Below the pieces are notes generated by a model, which was given only the letters and a program-made list of their open reading frames with translations, was not told the origin of the DNA and did not search any database. A DNA stretch of 35,163 nucleotides from an uncultured Collinsella sp. GTDB taxonomy: Bacteria > Actinomycetota > Coriobacteriia > Coriobacteriales > Coriobacteriaceae. Below are positions 15,781 to 23,909 of this stretch, piece after piece. Within the stretch, counting starts at the first letter, position 1. The number at the start of each line of letters is the position of its first letter. The stretch is taken from the NCBI GenBank assembly GCA_902470065.1, contig CABRFA010000011.1, positions 1 to 35,163 of the forward strand, in the 5' to 3' direction. The position numbers and the translations under genes are program-made.

Positions 15781-15808
15781 AACCCGTCGCTTATGCGGCG
15801 GGTTTTTT
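15781..15808 (+). terminator. tRNA operon terminator
   Basis: AACCCGTCGC (15781-15790) pairs with GCGGCGGGTT (15795-15804, one wobble) around a TTAT loop, followed by six T residues (15803-15808). Confidence 0.92.
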
Positions 15809-15817
15809 CATGCCGCG

Positions 15818-15834
15818 ATCGCCTGGCGCGAACG
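15818..15834 (+). repeat. 17-nt intergenic repeat, copy 1
   Basis: ATCGCCTGGCGCGAACG occurs here and again at 33341-33357, both on the plus strand and both intergenic, upstream of a new transcription unit. It includes the near-palindrome CGCC-T-GGCG. Function is unknown. Confidence 0.6.
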
Positions 15835-15966
15835 TTGCCATATCAACATTTCGTGTCGAGGATGTAATCCCGCGACCCACCACCTCAACATGGCGCGGTC
15901 GTTGTAGAATATTGCAATGATTGCTCCCACGAGATGGTGCCGTGAGCACCAGATAAGGAGATTCTT

Positions 15967-16323
15967 GTGTCTGAGACCATTAACGGCAGCCTGAGCGTCT
16001 CGAACGACGTTATTGCCGATATTGCCGGTTATGCCGCGATGACGTGCTATGGCGTCGTCGGTATGGCCGAACAGCTCCAGGGCGCTGAGAGCGTGCGCCT
16101 GCTTGCCGGTCAGCGCCTCCGCAAGGGCGTGCTTGTCTCCGCCGACGAGAACGGCCTTACGGTCGATCTTCACGTCGTGCTCGAGAACGGCGTCAACATG
16201 AAGTCTGTCTGCCACAATCTTTCGAGCTCCGTTGCCTTCACCCTGCAGGAGATCGCCCAGATCGATCCCGCCAGCCTTAAGATCGGCATTCACATCGACG
16301 CGCTCAAGAGCCGTCTGAACTAG
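15967..16323 (+). CDS. yloU: Asp23/Gls24 family envelope-stress protein (YloU-like)
   Basis: This 118-residue protein belongs to the Asp23/Gls24 (DUF322) family, which are cytoplasmic or membrane-associated proteins linked to envelope stress in Gram-positives. Visible features are the N-terminal GSLSVSNDVIADIAGYAAMTC, the VDLHVVLENGVNMKSVC strand-helix and the terminal helix KIGIHIDALK. The start is GTG, with ATAAGGAG 6 nt upstream. A TAGAAT hexamer (15905-15910) may be the -10 of its promoter, without a clear -35. The neighbouring fakA (yloV) gene 27 nt downstream and recG next repeat the yloU-yloV-recG order of Firmicutes. Its molecular role is not established by sequence. Confidence 0.9.
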   Translation: MSETINGSLSVSNDVIADIAGYAAMTCYGVVGMAEQLQGAESVRLLAGQRLRKGVLVSADENGLTVDLHVVLENGVNMKSVCHNLSSSVAFTLQEIAQIDPASLKIGIHIDALKSRLN

Positions 16324-16350
16324 CATCCGAACACGGAGATTTCACCACTC

Positions 16351-18012
16351 ATGATTGCAAAGACCATTCGCACCTGTTTTCCGATCGCTGCGGCTGCCGT
16401 TTCCGACAAGGCCGAGGAGATCAACAAGCTCAACGTCTTCCCCGTACCCGACGGTGACACCGGCACCAACATGTCGCTCACGCTCGCCTCGGTGACCAAG
16501 GAGCTTTCCGCCCTTCCCGCCGATGCCGACATGGAGGCCATCGCCGGCGCCATCACCCACGGCTCCCTGATGGGTGCCCGCGGCAACTCCGGTGTCATCA
16601 CCTCGCAGATCCTGCGCGGTGTGGCCGAGGGTCTCGTCTCTGCCGATGAGCCCATCACGTCCGCCAACATCGCCTATGCGTTCCGTCGTGCCGTCAAGGT
16701 CGCCTTCCAGGCCGTCCGCAAGCCCATCGAGGGCACGATCCTCACGGTGCTGCGCGATGTCTCGACCAAGGCCGACGAGTGCGAAAAGAAGAAGTTCTCG
16801 GCCGAGGACGCGCTCGATGCCATCGTTGTCGAGGCCTATCAGTCTGTCGCCCGCACGCCCGACCTGCTGCCCGTTCTGAAGGAGAACGGCGTGGTCGACT
16901 CCGGCGCCTTTGGCTTTGCCATCTTCCTGGAGAACTTTGTTGCCGCCGCGCTTGGCCGCAGCACCGTTGTCGAGGATTTCTCCGCCACGTTTGATTCCGC
17001 TGGCTCTGCCCGCGATGCGGCCCTTGGTCGCGTTGAGATCGAGGCCAATGACGATTGGGAGGGCTCGGAGTTCCGCTACTGTAATGAGTTCCTCTTTAAG
17101 GCCGACGCCCCGTTTGACGAGGACGAGTGCCTTAAGTTCCTGGGCTCCATGGGCGACTGCGAGCTGCTCGTGGGCGCCTACCCCGACTACAAGATTCATG
17201 TGCACTCCAACACCCCCAACCTGGTGCTCGAGCACATGCTGCAGCTCGGTCAGATCTATGAGGTCTTTATCCACAACATGGAGATGGAGGCCCACGATCG
17301 TACCGCCAAGATCCACGAGGATCAGGAGAAGGCCGCCGAGCCCGCCAAGGCGCTGGGCTTTGTCGCCGTTGCCGCCGGTTCCGGCGAGGCAGATATCCTC
17401 AAGTCCCTCGGCGTCGACGTGATCGTGTCGGGTGGTCAGACCATGAACCCCTCGACTGCAGACCTGCTGGGCGCCGTCGACCAGGTCAACGCGACCTCGG
17501 TCATCATTCTGCCCAACAACGGCAACATCCGCATGGCCGCCGAGGCCGCAGCCTCTGCCTGCACCGACAAGAAGGTCGCCGTCGTTCCCACGAAGACCGT
17601 CCCGCAGGCGTTCTCCGCGCTGTTCGCCGTCCTGCCCGATTCTGAGCTCGAGGACGCCGTTGCCGCCATGGTCGACGCCATCAGCGAGGTCCGCGATGGC
17701 GAGGTCACCCGCGCCGTGCGCGACTCCAGCGCCTCGGACGGCTCGCCGATTCACTCTGGTGACGTTATGGGTATCATCGCCGGCTCCATCGATGTGGTCG
17801 GCTCCGACGTGAAGCAGGTCACGCTCGATTGCATCAACCGCATGCAGGAGGAAGAGGAGGGCGACGCGCTGACGATTCTGGCCGGCGAGGAGCTGTCCGA
17901 TGAGGCCTTCCAGGAGATCGTCGACGCTATCGAGGAGGCTCAGCCCGATCTGGAGATTGACGCCCATCGTGGCGAGCAGCCGCTCTATCCCGTGATCTTC
18001 TCGATCGAGTAG
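16351..18012 (+). CDS. fakA: Fatty acid kinase catalytic subunit FakA-like (DAK2-domain protein, YloV)
   Basis: FakA phosphorylates exogenous fatty acids carried by FakB-type (DegV) proteins, giving acyl-phosphate for phospholipid synthesis. The 553 residues show the N-terminal DAK2 kinase domain with NKLNVFPVPDGDTGTNM (Asp34, Asp36 metal ligands) and GSLMGARGNSGVITSQIL. A middle domain carries a candidate metal site: the Cys in FRYCNEF and the His pair in KIHVHS. The C-terminal FakB-binding-like domain includes VIVSGGQTMNPST and ILPNNGNI. Domain order and length match FakA/YloV. The ATG is preceded by a modest GGAG. No degV/fakB gene lies in the window. PlsX, the enzyme that links to acyl-phosphate metabolism, is encoded 5 kb downstream. 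Confidence 0.9.
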   Translation: MIAKTIRTCFPIAAAAVSDKAEEINKLNVFPVPDGDTGTNMSLTLASVTKELSALPADADMEAIAGAITHGSLMGARGNSGVITSQILRGVAEGLVSADEPITSANIAYAFRRAVKVAFQAVRKPIEGTILTVLRDVSTKADECEKKKFSAEDALDAIVVEAYQSVARTPDLLPVLKENGVVDSGAFGFAIFLENFVAAALGRSTVVEDFSATFDSAGSARDAALGRVEIEANDDWEGSEFRYCNEFLFKADAPFDEDECLKFLGSMGDCELLVGAYPDYKIHVHSNTPNLVLEHMLQLGQIYEVFIHNMEMEAHDRTAKIHEDQEKAAEPAKALGFVAVAAGSGEADILKSLGVDVIVSGGQTMNPSTADLLGAVDQVNATSVIILPNNGNIRMAAEAAASACTDKKVAVVPTKTVPQAFSALFAVLPDSELEDAVAAMVDAISEVRDGEVTRAVRDSSASDGSPIHSGDVMGIIAGSIDVVGSDVKQVTLDCINRMQEEEEGDALTILAGEELSDEAFQEIVDAIEEAQPDLEIDAHRGEQPLYPVIFSIE

Positions 18013-18022
18013 GCAACTGCCT

Positions 18023-20200
18023 ATGTCCGAGCTGTGCTCCGTGCCGCGCGTCTCGGAGCGCTTTGCCCAGAGCAATGCGCTCGACGAGGATATCGCGCGA
18101 CTCAAATATGTTTCGGGTAAACGTGAGGAGGCTCTTCGCCGTCTGGGAATTCGGACGGTGGGGGACCTCCTTCTCCATATTCCTCATCGATACCTCGACT
18201 TTACCCGTTCGTGGTCCATCGAGATGGCGCCCATCGGTACCGTGTGCACCATCATCGCCACGGTCGACCGTATCGTCCAAAAGCAGCCTCGCCCGCGTAT
18301 GCAGGTGACCGAGGTCTCGCTTGTGGACGAGACGGGCGTGCTGCAAGTCGCCTTTTTCCGTCAGCCATGGATTGCCCAGCAGCTTAAGCAGGGCGACCGC
18401 CTGGCCGTGATGGGCAAGGTTGAGTTTGCCTACGGTTTTAAGCAGATGGCCTCGCCGCACTTTGAAAAGCTCGAGGAAGGGCGTGCCGCGGGCACTATCC
18501 TGCCGGTCCATTACGTGAGTGATGGTGTGAGCCAGGCGTGGATGCGCCGCATCGTAAGCGGCGCGCTCGAGGTCGTCGGCAATCCCTTTGATCCCATTCC
18601 GGCACGCTTACGCGTTAAGCGTCGCCTGATGAGCAATGCCCGCGCGCTGCGCTCAATCCATTTTCCATCGAGTATGGCCGAGCGCGATATCGCTCGCGCA
18701 CGGCTTGCCTACGAGGAGTGCCTCTACCTGCAGCTGGCGCTGCGCCTGCGCAACGACGGCGGCCTGGTCGATGTGGTGCCCTATGCCCACACCGTGGGCG
18801 AGCACCTGGCCGTGCTCAAGCAAGCCCTGCCGTTTTCGCTGAGCGACGAGCAGGAGGCCGCGTTCCAAGATATCCTGCAAGATATGTGCGATGGCGGGCG
18901 CGTGATGAACCGTCTGCTGCTGGGCGATGTCGGTACCGGTAAGACTGCCGTTGCCGCCTGCGCGCTGGCTGTGGCTGCCGATAGCGGCACGCAGGCCTGC
19001 GTTATGGCGCCCACGGGCGTGCTGGCGCGCCAATATGCCGATAAGACCGGCCCTCTGCTCTCGCAGGCCGGCATGTCCTGGGCGCTTCTGACGGGTGCCA
19101 CGCCGGCCGCAGAGCGCGAGCGCATCCATGCACAGCTGGAATCAGGCGAGCTCGACGTCCTCTTTGGAACCCACGCGGTCCTTTCGGATAACGTTGCGTT
19201 CAAGCATCTGTCGCTCGTGGTCATCGATGAGCAGCACCGGTTTGGCGTCGGCCAACGCAACGCCCTGCGCGCGAAGGGCCCCGGTGCCGATCTGCTCGTT
19301 ATGACGGCAACGCCCATCCCGCGTACGCTGGCGCTTTCGGTCTACGGCGATCTGGACACGAGCATCATCCGCCATCGGCCCGTCCCTGGCGCTGGCGTGT
19401 CGACACGCGTGCTCACCGAGTCGAGCCGTGACCTCGCCTATGGTGCCATCCGCGAAGCGCATGAAAAAGGTCAGCAGGCCTACGTGATTTGCCCGCTCGT
19501 GGAGCCGAGTGACTCGGCCGATGAGTTGGAGGACGTGCCCGGTATCGCCCGCGACGAGGAGGGCCGCGTGACGGTCCCCGTGCCGCTGCATGATACGGCG
19601 ACCGAGCTCGACCGCCTGCGCCTGGCGTTGCCGGGGCTTGCCATCGAGCGCCTTCACGGTCGCATGCCGGCGGGGGAGAAGGATCGGGTCATCGATGCCT
19701 TCAAACGTGGCGAGATCGACGTGCTCGTCTCGACCACGGTGGTCGAGGTAGGCGTCGACGTGCCCAATGCCACCGTTATGGTCATCGAGAACGGCGAGCG
19801 CTTTGGTTTGGCTGCCCTGCACCAGCTGCGCGGTCGCGTGGGCCGTGGCAGCGTGTCGGGCACGTGCCTGGTCATGACGCATTCCAAGGGCAACGGCGGC
19901 GCTTCGGCAGCGCAAGATCGTCTCCAGTCGCTCGAAAAGACCTCGGACGGCTTTACGCTCGCCCAGATGGACCTGCGCCTGCGCCATGAAGGCGAGATCC
20001 TGGGTTATCGCCAGCATGGTGGTGTGACCCTGCGCTTTGTCGACCTGGATGCCGACGAGGAGCTGATTGAGTGGGCCCATTTGGACGCGGTCGAGCTCTT
20101 GCGGTATGCTTGCAACCTTGACTCTGTGGCGACGCACCCCTTGCGTGACGCGGTCGCCATGCGTTATCGACATATCTTTAAGGAGGTCAGCGGAGGATGA
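18023..20200 (+). CDS. recG: ATP-dependent DNA helicase RecG
   Basis: RecG remodels stalled replication forks and branched DNA. The 725-residue protein has an N-terminal wedge/OB domain (about 60-170, VCTIIATVDRIVQKQPRPRM), then superfamily 2 helicase motifs: Walker A GDVGTGKT (near 301), VVIDEQHRFGVGQR (motif II, near 402), MTATPIPRTLA (motif III), VSTTVVEVGVDVPNAT and HQLRGRVGRG. The C-terminal signature reads GEILGYRQHG instead of the more usual GDLLGTRQSG. It starts 10 nt after fakA and overlaps rsmD by 4 nt (ATGA). Confidence 0.97.
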   Translation: MSELCSVPRVSERFAQSNALDEDIARLKYVSGKREEALRRLGIRTVGDLLLHIPHRYLDFTRSWSIEMAPIGTVCTIIATVDRIVQKQPRPRMQVTEVSLVDETGVLQVAFFRQPWIAQQLKQGDRLAVMGKVEFAYGFKQMASPHFEKLEEGRAAGTILPVHYVSDGVSQAWMRRIVSGALEVVGNPFDPIPARLRVKRRLMSNARALRSIHFPSSMAERDIARARLAYEECLYLQLALRLRNDGGLVDVVPYAHTVGEHLAVLKQALPFSLSDEQEAAFQDILQDMCDGGRVMNRLLLGDVGTGKTAVAACALAVAADSGTQACVMAPTGVLARQYADKTGPLLSQAGMSWALLTGATPAAERERIHAQLESGELDVLFGTHAVLSDNVAFKHLSLVVIDEQHRFGVGQRNALRAKGPGADLLVMTATPIPRTLALSVYGDLDTSIIRHRPVPGAGVSTRVLTESSRDLAYGAIREAHEKGQQAYVICPLVEPSDSADELEDVPGIARDEEGRVTVPVPLHDTATELDRLRLALPGLAIERLHGRMPAGEKDRVIDAFKRGEIDVLVSTTVVEVGVDVPNATVMVIENGERFGLAALHQLRGRVGRGSVSGTCLVMTHSKGNGGASAAQDRLQSLEKTSDGFTLAQMDLRLRHEGEILGYRQHGGVTLRFVDLDADEELIEWAHLDAVELLRYACNLDSVATHPLRDAVAMRYRHIFKEVSGG

Positions 20201-20853
20201 GAATCATCGGCGGCGAATGGCGCGGTCGTAAGATCGAGGAGCCCCGTGGTCGCGATGTCACCCGCCCCACGACTGATCGCGTGCGCGAGTCGTGCGCATC
20301 TATGGTCATGTCGGCATTCGACTTCGATCTGGACGAGGTTCGTGTGCTGGACGCCTTTGGCGGCTCCGGTGCCTTAGGGTTAGAGATGCTCTCTCGTGGG
20401 GCCCGCTCGCTCACGACGTTTGAGATCGATCGCAACGCCGCGCGGCTCATTACCAAGAATATCGAGTCGCTCTGCCGTGACCGTGCGCGTTGGCGCGTGG
20501 TCACGGGCGACATGCTGTCGAGTGCCTTGCGCGGTCGTGTACCGGGCGGCCCCTTTGATCTGGTCCTGCTCGACCCGCCCTATGCTTTTGGTGCCGAGCC
20601 GGTCGAGGAACTGCTGCAGAATCTGGCCCATCAGGGTCTGCTTGCACCTGGCGCTTATGCCCTGTTTGAGCATGCCGCCGCCGATGCGGGCGCGCATCCG
20701 GCAGGCTTTGAGACTGTACGTGAGAAGCGCTACGGCATTACCTCGGTCGACCTGCTTCGTTGGGTCGGCGATGACGACGGTGAGGGCGATAGTGCCGTCA
20801 CCGATGCTGATAACAACGATGCCACGACGTTTCAGGAGGACGCCCATGAGTGA
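20197..20853 (+). CDS. rsmD: 16S rRNA (guanine(966)-N2)-methyltransferase RsmD
   Basis: RsmD methylates G966 of 16S rRNA using S-adenosylmethionine. The 218 residues begin with MRIIGGEWRGRKI and RPTTDRVRES, both typical of the family, followed by the SAM-binding VLDAFGGSGALGLEML (50-65) and the catalytic DPPY (126-129). The C-terminal ~25 residues are an acidic Asp-rich extension beyond the usual end. Start overlaps recG (ATGA, AAGGAGG upstream in recG) and the end overlaps coaD by 8 nt. rsmD-coaD is a widely conserved pair. Confidence 0.95.
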   Translation: MRIIGGEWRGRKIEEPRGRDVTRPTTDRVRESCASMVMSAFDFDLDEVRVLDAFGGSGALGLEMLSRGARSLTTFEIDRNAARLITKNIESLCRDRARWRVVTGDMLSSALRGRVPGGPFDLVLLDPPYAFGAEPVEELLQNLAHQGLLAPGAYALFEHAAADAGAHPAGFETVREKRYGITSVDLLRWVGDDDGEGDSAVTDADNNDATTFQEDAHE

Positions 20854-21343
20854 CACCATTAACCGCGTCATTGTTCCGGGTACCTTCGATCCCATCACGT
20901 TTGGCCATATCGACGTCATCCGTCGCGCCCGTCGCATCTTTCCCAGCGTGATCGTCGCTGTTGCCGAGTCGCAGGGTAAAAACGGTGTGGGCACCACGTT
21001 TATGCTCGATGAGCGCGTGGCGCTGGCCCGCGAGGCGCTCGGTGATATCGACGGCGTCGAGGTCCTGCCCTTTACTGGCCTCTTGGTCGACTTCGCTCGT
21101 GAGCAGCGAGCGGGGGCCGTGGTCAAGGGCCTGCGCGCCATGACCGACTTTGAGTATGAGCTGCAGCAGGCCGACCTTAACTATCGCCTGGATAGCGAGC
21201 TGGAGTCCATCTTTGTCATGAGTGCGCCGCAGTACGGCTATATCTCAAGCTCGGTCGTTCGCCAGATCGCCTCGCTTGGCAGTGACGTATCGACGTTTGT
21301 CCCGTCCAACGTGGTCGAAGCGCTCAAACATCGCTTTTCGTGA
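20846..21343 (+). CDS. coaD: Phosphopantetheine adenylyltransferase
   Basis: CoaD transfers AMP from ATP to 4'-phosphopantetheine, the penultimate step of coenzyme A synthesis. The 165-residue product has the nucleotidyltransferase motif GTFDPITFGH (Thr18, His21), VVKGLRAMTDFEYELQ in the substrate site and the ISSSVVRQIAS motif, all standard. The ATG at 20846 follows AGGAGG by 6 nt and overlaps the rsmD stop by 8 nt; longer in-frame starts would run deep into rsmD. The gene supplies CoA for the phosphopantetheine arm of the ACP encoded 3 kb downstream. Confidence 0.97.
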   Translation: MSDTINRVIVPGTFDPITFGHIDVIRRARRIFPSVIVAVAESQGKNGVGTTFMLDERVALAREALGDIDGVEVLPFTGLLVDFAREQRAGAVVKGLRAMTDFEYELQQADLNYRLDSELESIFVMSAPQYGYISSSVVRQIASLGSDVSTFVPSNVVEALKHRFS

Positions 21344-21367
21344 CGTTTCTTATTGCCTGGTGGCATG

Positions 21368-21376
21368 TGGTAAACT
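21368..21376 (+). promoter_or_regulatory. Possible extended -10 promoter before the coiled-coil gene
   Basis: TGG-TAAACT (21368-21376) matches an extended -10; no good -35 is visible at normal spacing. A start near 21383 would begin the transcript for the coiled-coil gene, yceD and rpmF. Confidence 0.4.
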
Positions 21377-21411
21377 AGCACGATGATATGTTACCTATGA
21401 AAGGAGACCGG

Positions 21412-21909
21412 ATGCCGGGCGAGAATTTTCCTGGCGATAGGATCGTCAGCTTGGTCGATGAGCTCGAAGGGCTGATCGAGGAAGCCAAGCCGCCTTTCGG
21501 CAAGAACGCTCAGTTCAAGGTCATCGACGCCGACGTGTTCTTCAACATCCTCGACGAGATCCGCATGAGCTATCCCGAGGAGTGGCAGAAGTCCCGCCGT
21601 ATCCTTAAGGAGCGCGAGGAGCTTATGGCTTCCGCCGCCGCTCAGGCCGATTCCATCATCGCCGACGCTCAGCAGCAGGCCCTCACCATTGCCGGTGAGC
21701 AGGAGATCGTCCGCCTTGCGCAGCAGCAGGCCGACGACATCCGCGATCGTGCCCAGCAGTACGAGCGCGAGACGCGTTATGCTGCCGAGGACTACGCAGA
21801 GCAGGTCTTTACGCACCTGGAGGAGAACCTCAAGAGCCTGACCGGCACCGTTACCCGTTGCCGTCAGCAGCTCAACGAGGGTGCCGCCCAACAGAATGGT
21901 CAGTGGTAA
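21412..21909 (+). CDS. Conserved coiled-coil protein of unknown function
   Basis: I do not recognise a named family. The 165 residues begin with a short globular segment (RIVSLVDELEGLIEEAKPPF, KVIDADVFFNILDEIRMSYP) followed from about residue 58 to 140 by a Gln/Ala/Glu-rich helix (ADSIIADAQQQALTIAGEQE) that should form a coiled coil resembling the stalk of ATP synthase subunit b or DivIVA-type proteins. There is no signal peptide or membrane segment. The ATG follows AAAGGAG (21400-21406). Its stop overlaps the yceD start by 1 nt, implying coupling to L32/fatty-acid genes. A cytoskeletal or division-associated role is conceivable but only a guess. Confidence 0.8.
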   Translation: MPGENFPGDRIVSLVDELEGLIEEAKPPFGKNAQFKVIDADVFFNILDEIRMSYPEEWQKSRRILKEREELMASAAAQADSIIADAQQQALTIAGEQEIVRLAQQQADDIRDRAQQYERETRYAAEDYAEQVFTHLEENLKSLTGTVTRCRQQLNEGAAQQNGQW

Positions 21910-22463
21910 TGGCTGAGTTCCCGAGCGTTACCGTCGATCTTTCCGAGCAGCTCGAGTTTCCTGGAGATTCGTATCCGCTGACCGGTAAGGTCGATGTCGC
22001 CACCTACACGGTGGGCGAGAAGGAGTACCAGCTTCAGGACGGCATCGACTACGACGTTGTCTTTACCAATGCCGGTACCGGTGTCTTGCTCACGGGCATG
22101 GTCCGCGCGCACGCCACCGGCGAGTGCGACCGTTGCCTGGAGCCCGCCTCGTTTGATATCGCCGGCGAGATCGAGGAGTTCTACCTCTTTGAGGAGCCCG
22201 AGGATCGCGAGGCCTACGAGGACGGCTACGAGCTCCTGGGTGAGGACCGTCTCGTCGATCTGGGCGAGCCCATCAATGACGCGGTCGTTATGGACACGCC
22301 GTTTGTGGTGCTCTGCAAGCCCGATTGCCGTGGTCTGTGCCCCACATGCGGTTGCAATCTCAACGTCGAGCAATGCGATTGCGCCGCCCAGGCAGAGGCG
22401 GAATGGGCCGCTGCCACGGAAAATCCATTTGCAGCATTGAAGAATCTCAAGCTCGATGAGTAA
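21909..22463 (+). CDS. yceD: YceD family protein (DUF177), metal-binding
   Basis: YceD proteins are encoded next to rpmF in most bacteria and are implicated in 23S rRNA or ribosomal assembly. The 184 residues contain the family pair GECDRCLEPA (Cys73, Cys76) and a C-terminal cysteine cluster CKPDCRGLCPTCGCNL plus EQCDC, which probably binds zinc. The segment between (FYLFEEPEDREAYEDGYELL) is acidic. The ATG overlaps the preceding stop (TAATG), showing coupling. rpmF follows 64 nt later. Confidence 0.92.
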   Translation: MAEFPSVTVDLSEQLEFPGDSYPLTGKVDVATYTVGEKEYQLQDGIDYDVVFTNAGTGVLLTGMVRAHATGECDRCLEPASFDIAGEIEEFYLFEEPEDREAYEDGYELLGEDRLVDLGEPINDAVVMDTPFVVLCKPDCRGLCPTCGCNLNVEQCDCAAQAEAEWAAATENPFAALKNLKLDE

Positions 22464-22468
22464 AACTG

Positions 22469-22477
22469 TGGTAGTAT
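22469..22477 (+). promoter_or_regulatory. Possible extended -10 promoter of rpmF
   Basis: TGG-TAGTAT (22469-22477) resembles an extended -10, similar in form to TGG-TAAACT at 21368-21376. No strong -35 is seen. It would give rpmF a leader of about 45 nt. Confidence 0.35.
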
Positions 22478-22527
22478 CGCTACTTGCGCGTAATCGCCAC
22501 ACTGGATAGTTCATAAGGAAGGTCACT

Positions 22528-22707
22528 ATGCCCGTACCTAAACAAAAGCAGGGTCGTATCCGCACTCACACCCGTCGTTCCGCCAACATGAAGATCTCGG
22601 CTGCGGCTCAGTCCACGTGCCCCCGTTGCGGCGCTGTCAAGCTTCCGCACCACGTGTGCCCCAGCTGCGGTTTCTACAAGGACCGCGAGGTTATCGTTAC
22701 CGAGTAA
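22528..22707 (+). CDS. rpmF: Large ribosomal subunit protein bL32
   Basis: bL32 is a 59-residue structural protein of the 50S subunit. It begins MPVPKQKQGRIRTHTRRS, the classic L32 N-terminus, and has two CxxC pairs (Cys31-x2-Cys34 and Cys44-x2-Cys47), so it is the zinc-binding version. The ATG follows AAGGAAGG. It is followed by a terminator-like hairpin and plsX, the conserved yceD-rpmF-plsX order. Confidence 0.97.
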   Translation: MPVPKQKQGRIRTHTRRSANMKISAAAQSTCPRCGAVKLPHHVCPSCGFYKDREVIVTE

Positions 22708-22747
22708 CGGTATACTCTGGATGCGATGCCGTTCCAAATGGAACCAC

Positions 22748-22777
22748 AATGGCCGGCTCAATGAGTCGGCCATTTTT
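22748..22777 (+). terminator. Terminator-like hairpin between rpmF and plsX
   Basis: An 11-bp stem (22748-22758 with 22764-22774, one wobble) and a CAATG loop run into TTTTT (22773-22777). A smaller hairpin, GTTCC-AAAT-GGAAC (22731-22744), lies just upstream. The T-tract ends 5 nt before the AAGGAG of plsX, so plsX mRNA must come through it. TATACT at 22711-22716 may be a -10 upstream. Confidence 0.75.
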
Positions 22778-22794
22778 GTATAAGGAGCATGTAT

Positions 22795-23814
22795 ATGAGT
22801 AACGTTCGCGTTTGTGTAGACGTTGTGGGTGGAGACGAGAAACCTCAGGTTGTTCTCGATGGTATCGAGGCTGCACTTGCTGCCGATCCCGATATCGAGG
22901 TCTTGGCAGCTGGCCCCGCCGAAATCGTCAACCCCTTTGCCGCTTCCCACGCACGTGTTGAGGCCCTTGAGGCACCCGACGTTATCGCCATGGATGACGA
23001 TCCCATTCGCGCCGTGATGACCAAGCGCAAGTCGTCGATCGTGCTGTCGTGCCGCGCCATTAAGAAGGGCAACGCGGATGCGTTCTTCTCCGCCGGCTCC
23101 ACCGGTGCCATGACCGCCGCTGCCACCGCCTACGTGACGCCGTTTAGGTATCAGGCCGAAGGCAAGAAGCAGCCGGTGCGCCCCTGTCTGACCAATGCGC
23201 TGCCCAATCGCGCCGGCGGTCTGACGGTGCTGTGCGACATGGGTGCCAACCCCGATGTGGAGGTCGATGACATGGTGCGTTTTGCCCAGATGGGTAGCGC
23301 CTATGCCCGCGTCGTCCTGGGCATCGAGCATCCTCGCGTGGGCCTGCTTGCCAACGGCACCGAGGACGAGAAGGGCTCCAACTTTACCAAGGCCTGTTTC
23401 CCTGCTATGAAGGCCGCCGTTCCCGGCTTTGTTGGTAACTGCGAGGGCACCGACCTCACCTCAGGCAACTTCGATGTCGTCGTTGCCGATGGCATGTCGG
23501 GTAATATCGCTCTCAAAGCTACCGAGGGCGCTGCCAAGTTTTTGCTGCAGGAGCTCAAGGGCGCCTTTATGGCCTCGCTCGGCACCAAGATCGCCGCACT
23601 GCTCATTAAAAAGCAGATGCGCGAGATAAAGGCCAAGCTCTCTGGCGACGCCAAGGGCGGCGCGATTCTTTTGGGCCTGCGCGGCGTGGTCCTGATCGGC
23701 CATGGCGCTACCTCGGTCGAGGCTGTTAAAAACGGTACGCTCGCGGCGGCCGAAGCCGTGCGCGCCGGGCTGGTCGAGAATGTCGCCAACTCTATGGACG
23801 GTATCGTTTTATAA
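22795..23814 (+). CDS. plsX: Phosphate acyltransferase PlsX
   Basis: PlsX converts acyl-ACP and phosphate into acyl-phosphate, the donor for PlsY in phosphatidic acid synthesis; it works at the inner face of the membrane. The 339 residues show DVVGGDEKP (usually DAMGGD), FFSAGSTGAM, VLCDMGAN, LLANGTEDEKGS, FVGNCEGTDL, VVADGMSGNIALK and a C-terminal LLGLRGVVLIGHG. Two ATGs lie close together; the one at 22795 is preferred because AGGAG is 7 nt upstream, whereas the ATG at 22789 is only 1 nt away. It lies between rpmF and acpP, the standard fatty-acid/phospholipid order. Confidence 0.96.
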   Translation: MSNVRVCVDVVGGDEKPQVVLDGIEAALAADPDIEVLAAGPAEIVNPFAASHARVEALEAPDVIAMDDDPIRAVMTKRKSSIVLSCRAIKKGNADAFFSAGSTGAMTAAATAYVTPFRYQAEGKKQPVRPCLTNALPNRAGGLTVLCDMGANPDVEVDDMVRFAQMGSAYARVVLGIEHPRVGLLANGTEDEKGSNFTKACFPAMKAAVPGFVGNCEGTDLTSGNFDVVVADGMSGNIALKATEGAAKFLLQELKGAFMASLGTKIAALLIKKQMREIKAKLSGDAKGGAILLGLRGVVLIGHGATSVEAVKNGTLAAAEAVRAGLVENVANSMDGIVL

Positions 23815-23880
23815 GAGCGAGTTAGAGCGCTGTTATGTGCTTCGCGGCGCACGTCGTGGGGTAGAATCAGAACCGTGTCT

Positions 23881-23909
23881 TGGTACCGCCCGGGCGGTAC
23901 CATTCTTTT
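23881..23909 (+). terminator. Perfect 22-nt palindrome plus T-rich tract before acpP
   Basis: The sequence 23881-23902 is a perfect palindrome (TGGTACCGC, centre CCGG, GCGGTACCA) that forms a 9-bp hairpin followed by TTCTTTT (23903-23909). It lies 67 nt after plsX and 29 nt before acpP. It may be a terminator/attenuator or, given its perfect dyad symmetry, a regulator operator. TAGAAT (23862-23867) upstream could be the acpP -10, without a good -35. Confidence 0.65.

Noticed and set aside
20396..20845. Upstream extension of the coaD frame
   Set aside because: It is the out-of-frame reading of rsmD; AGGAGG and family length place the start at 20846.
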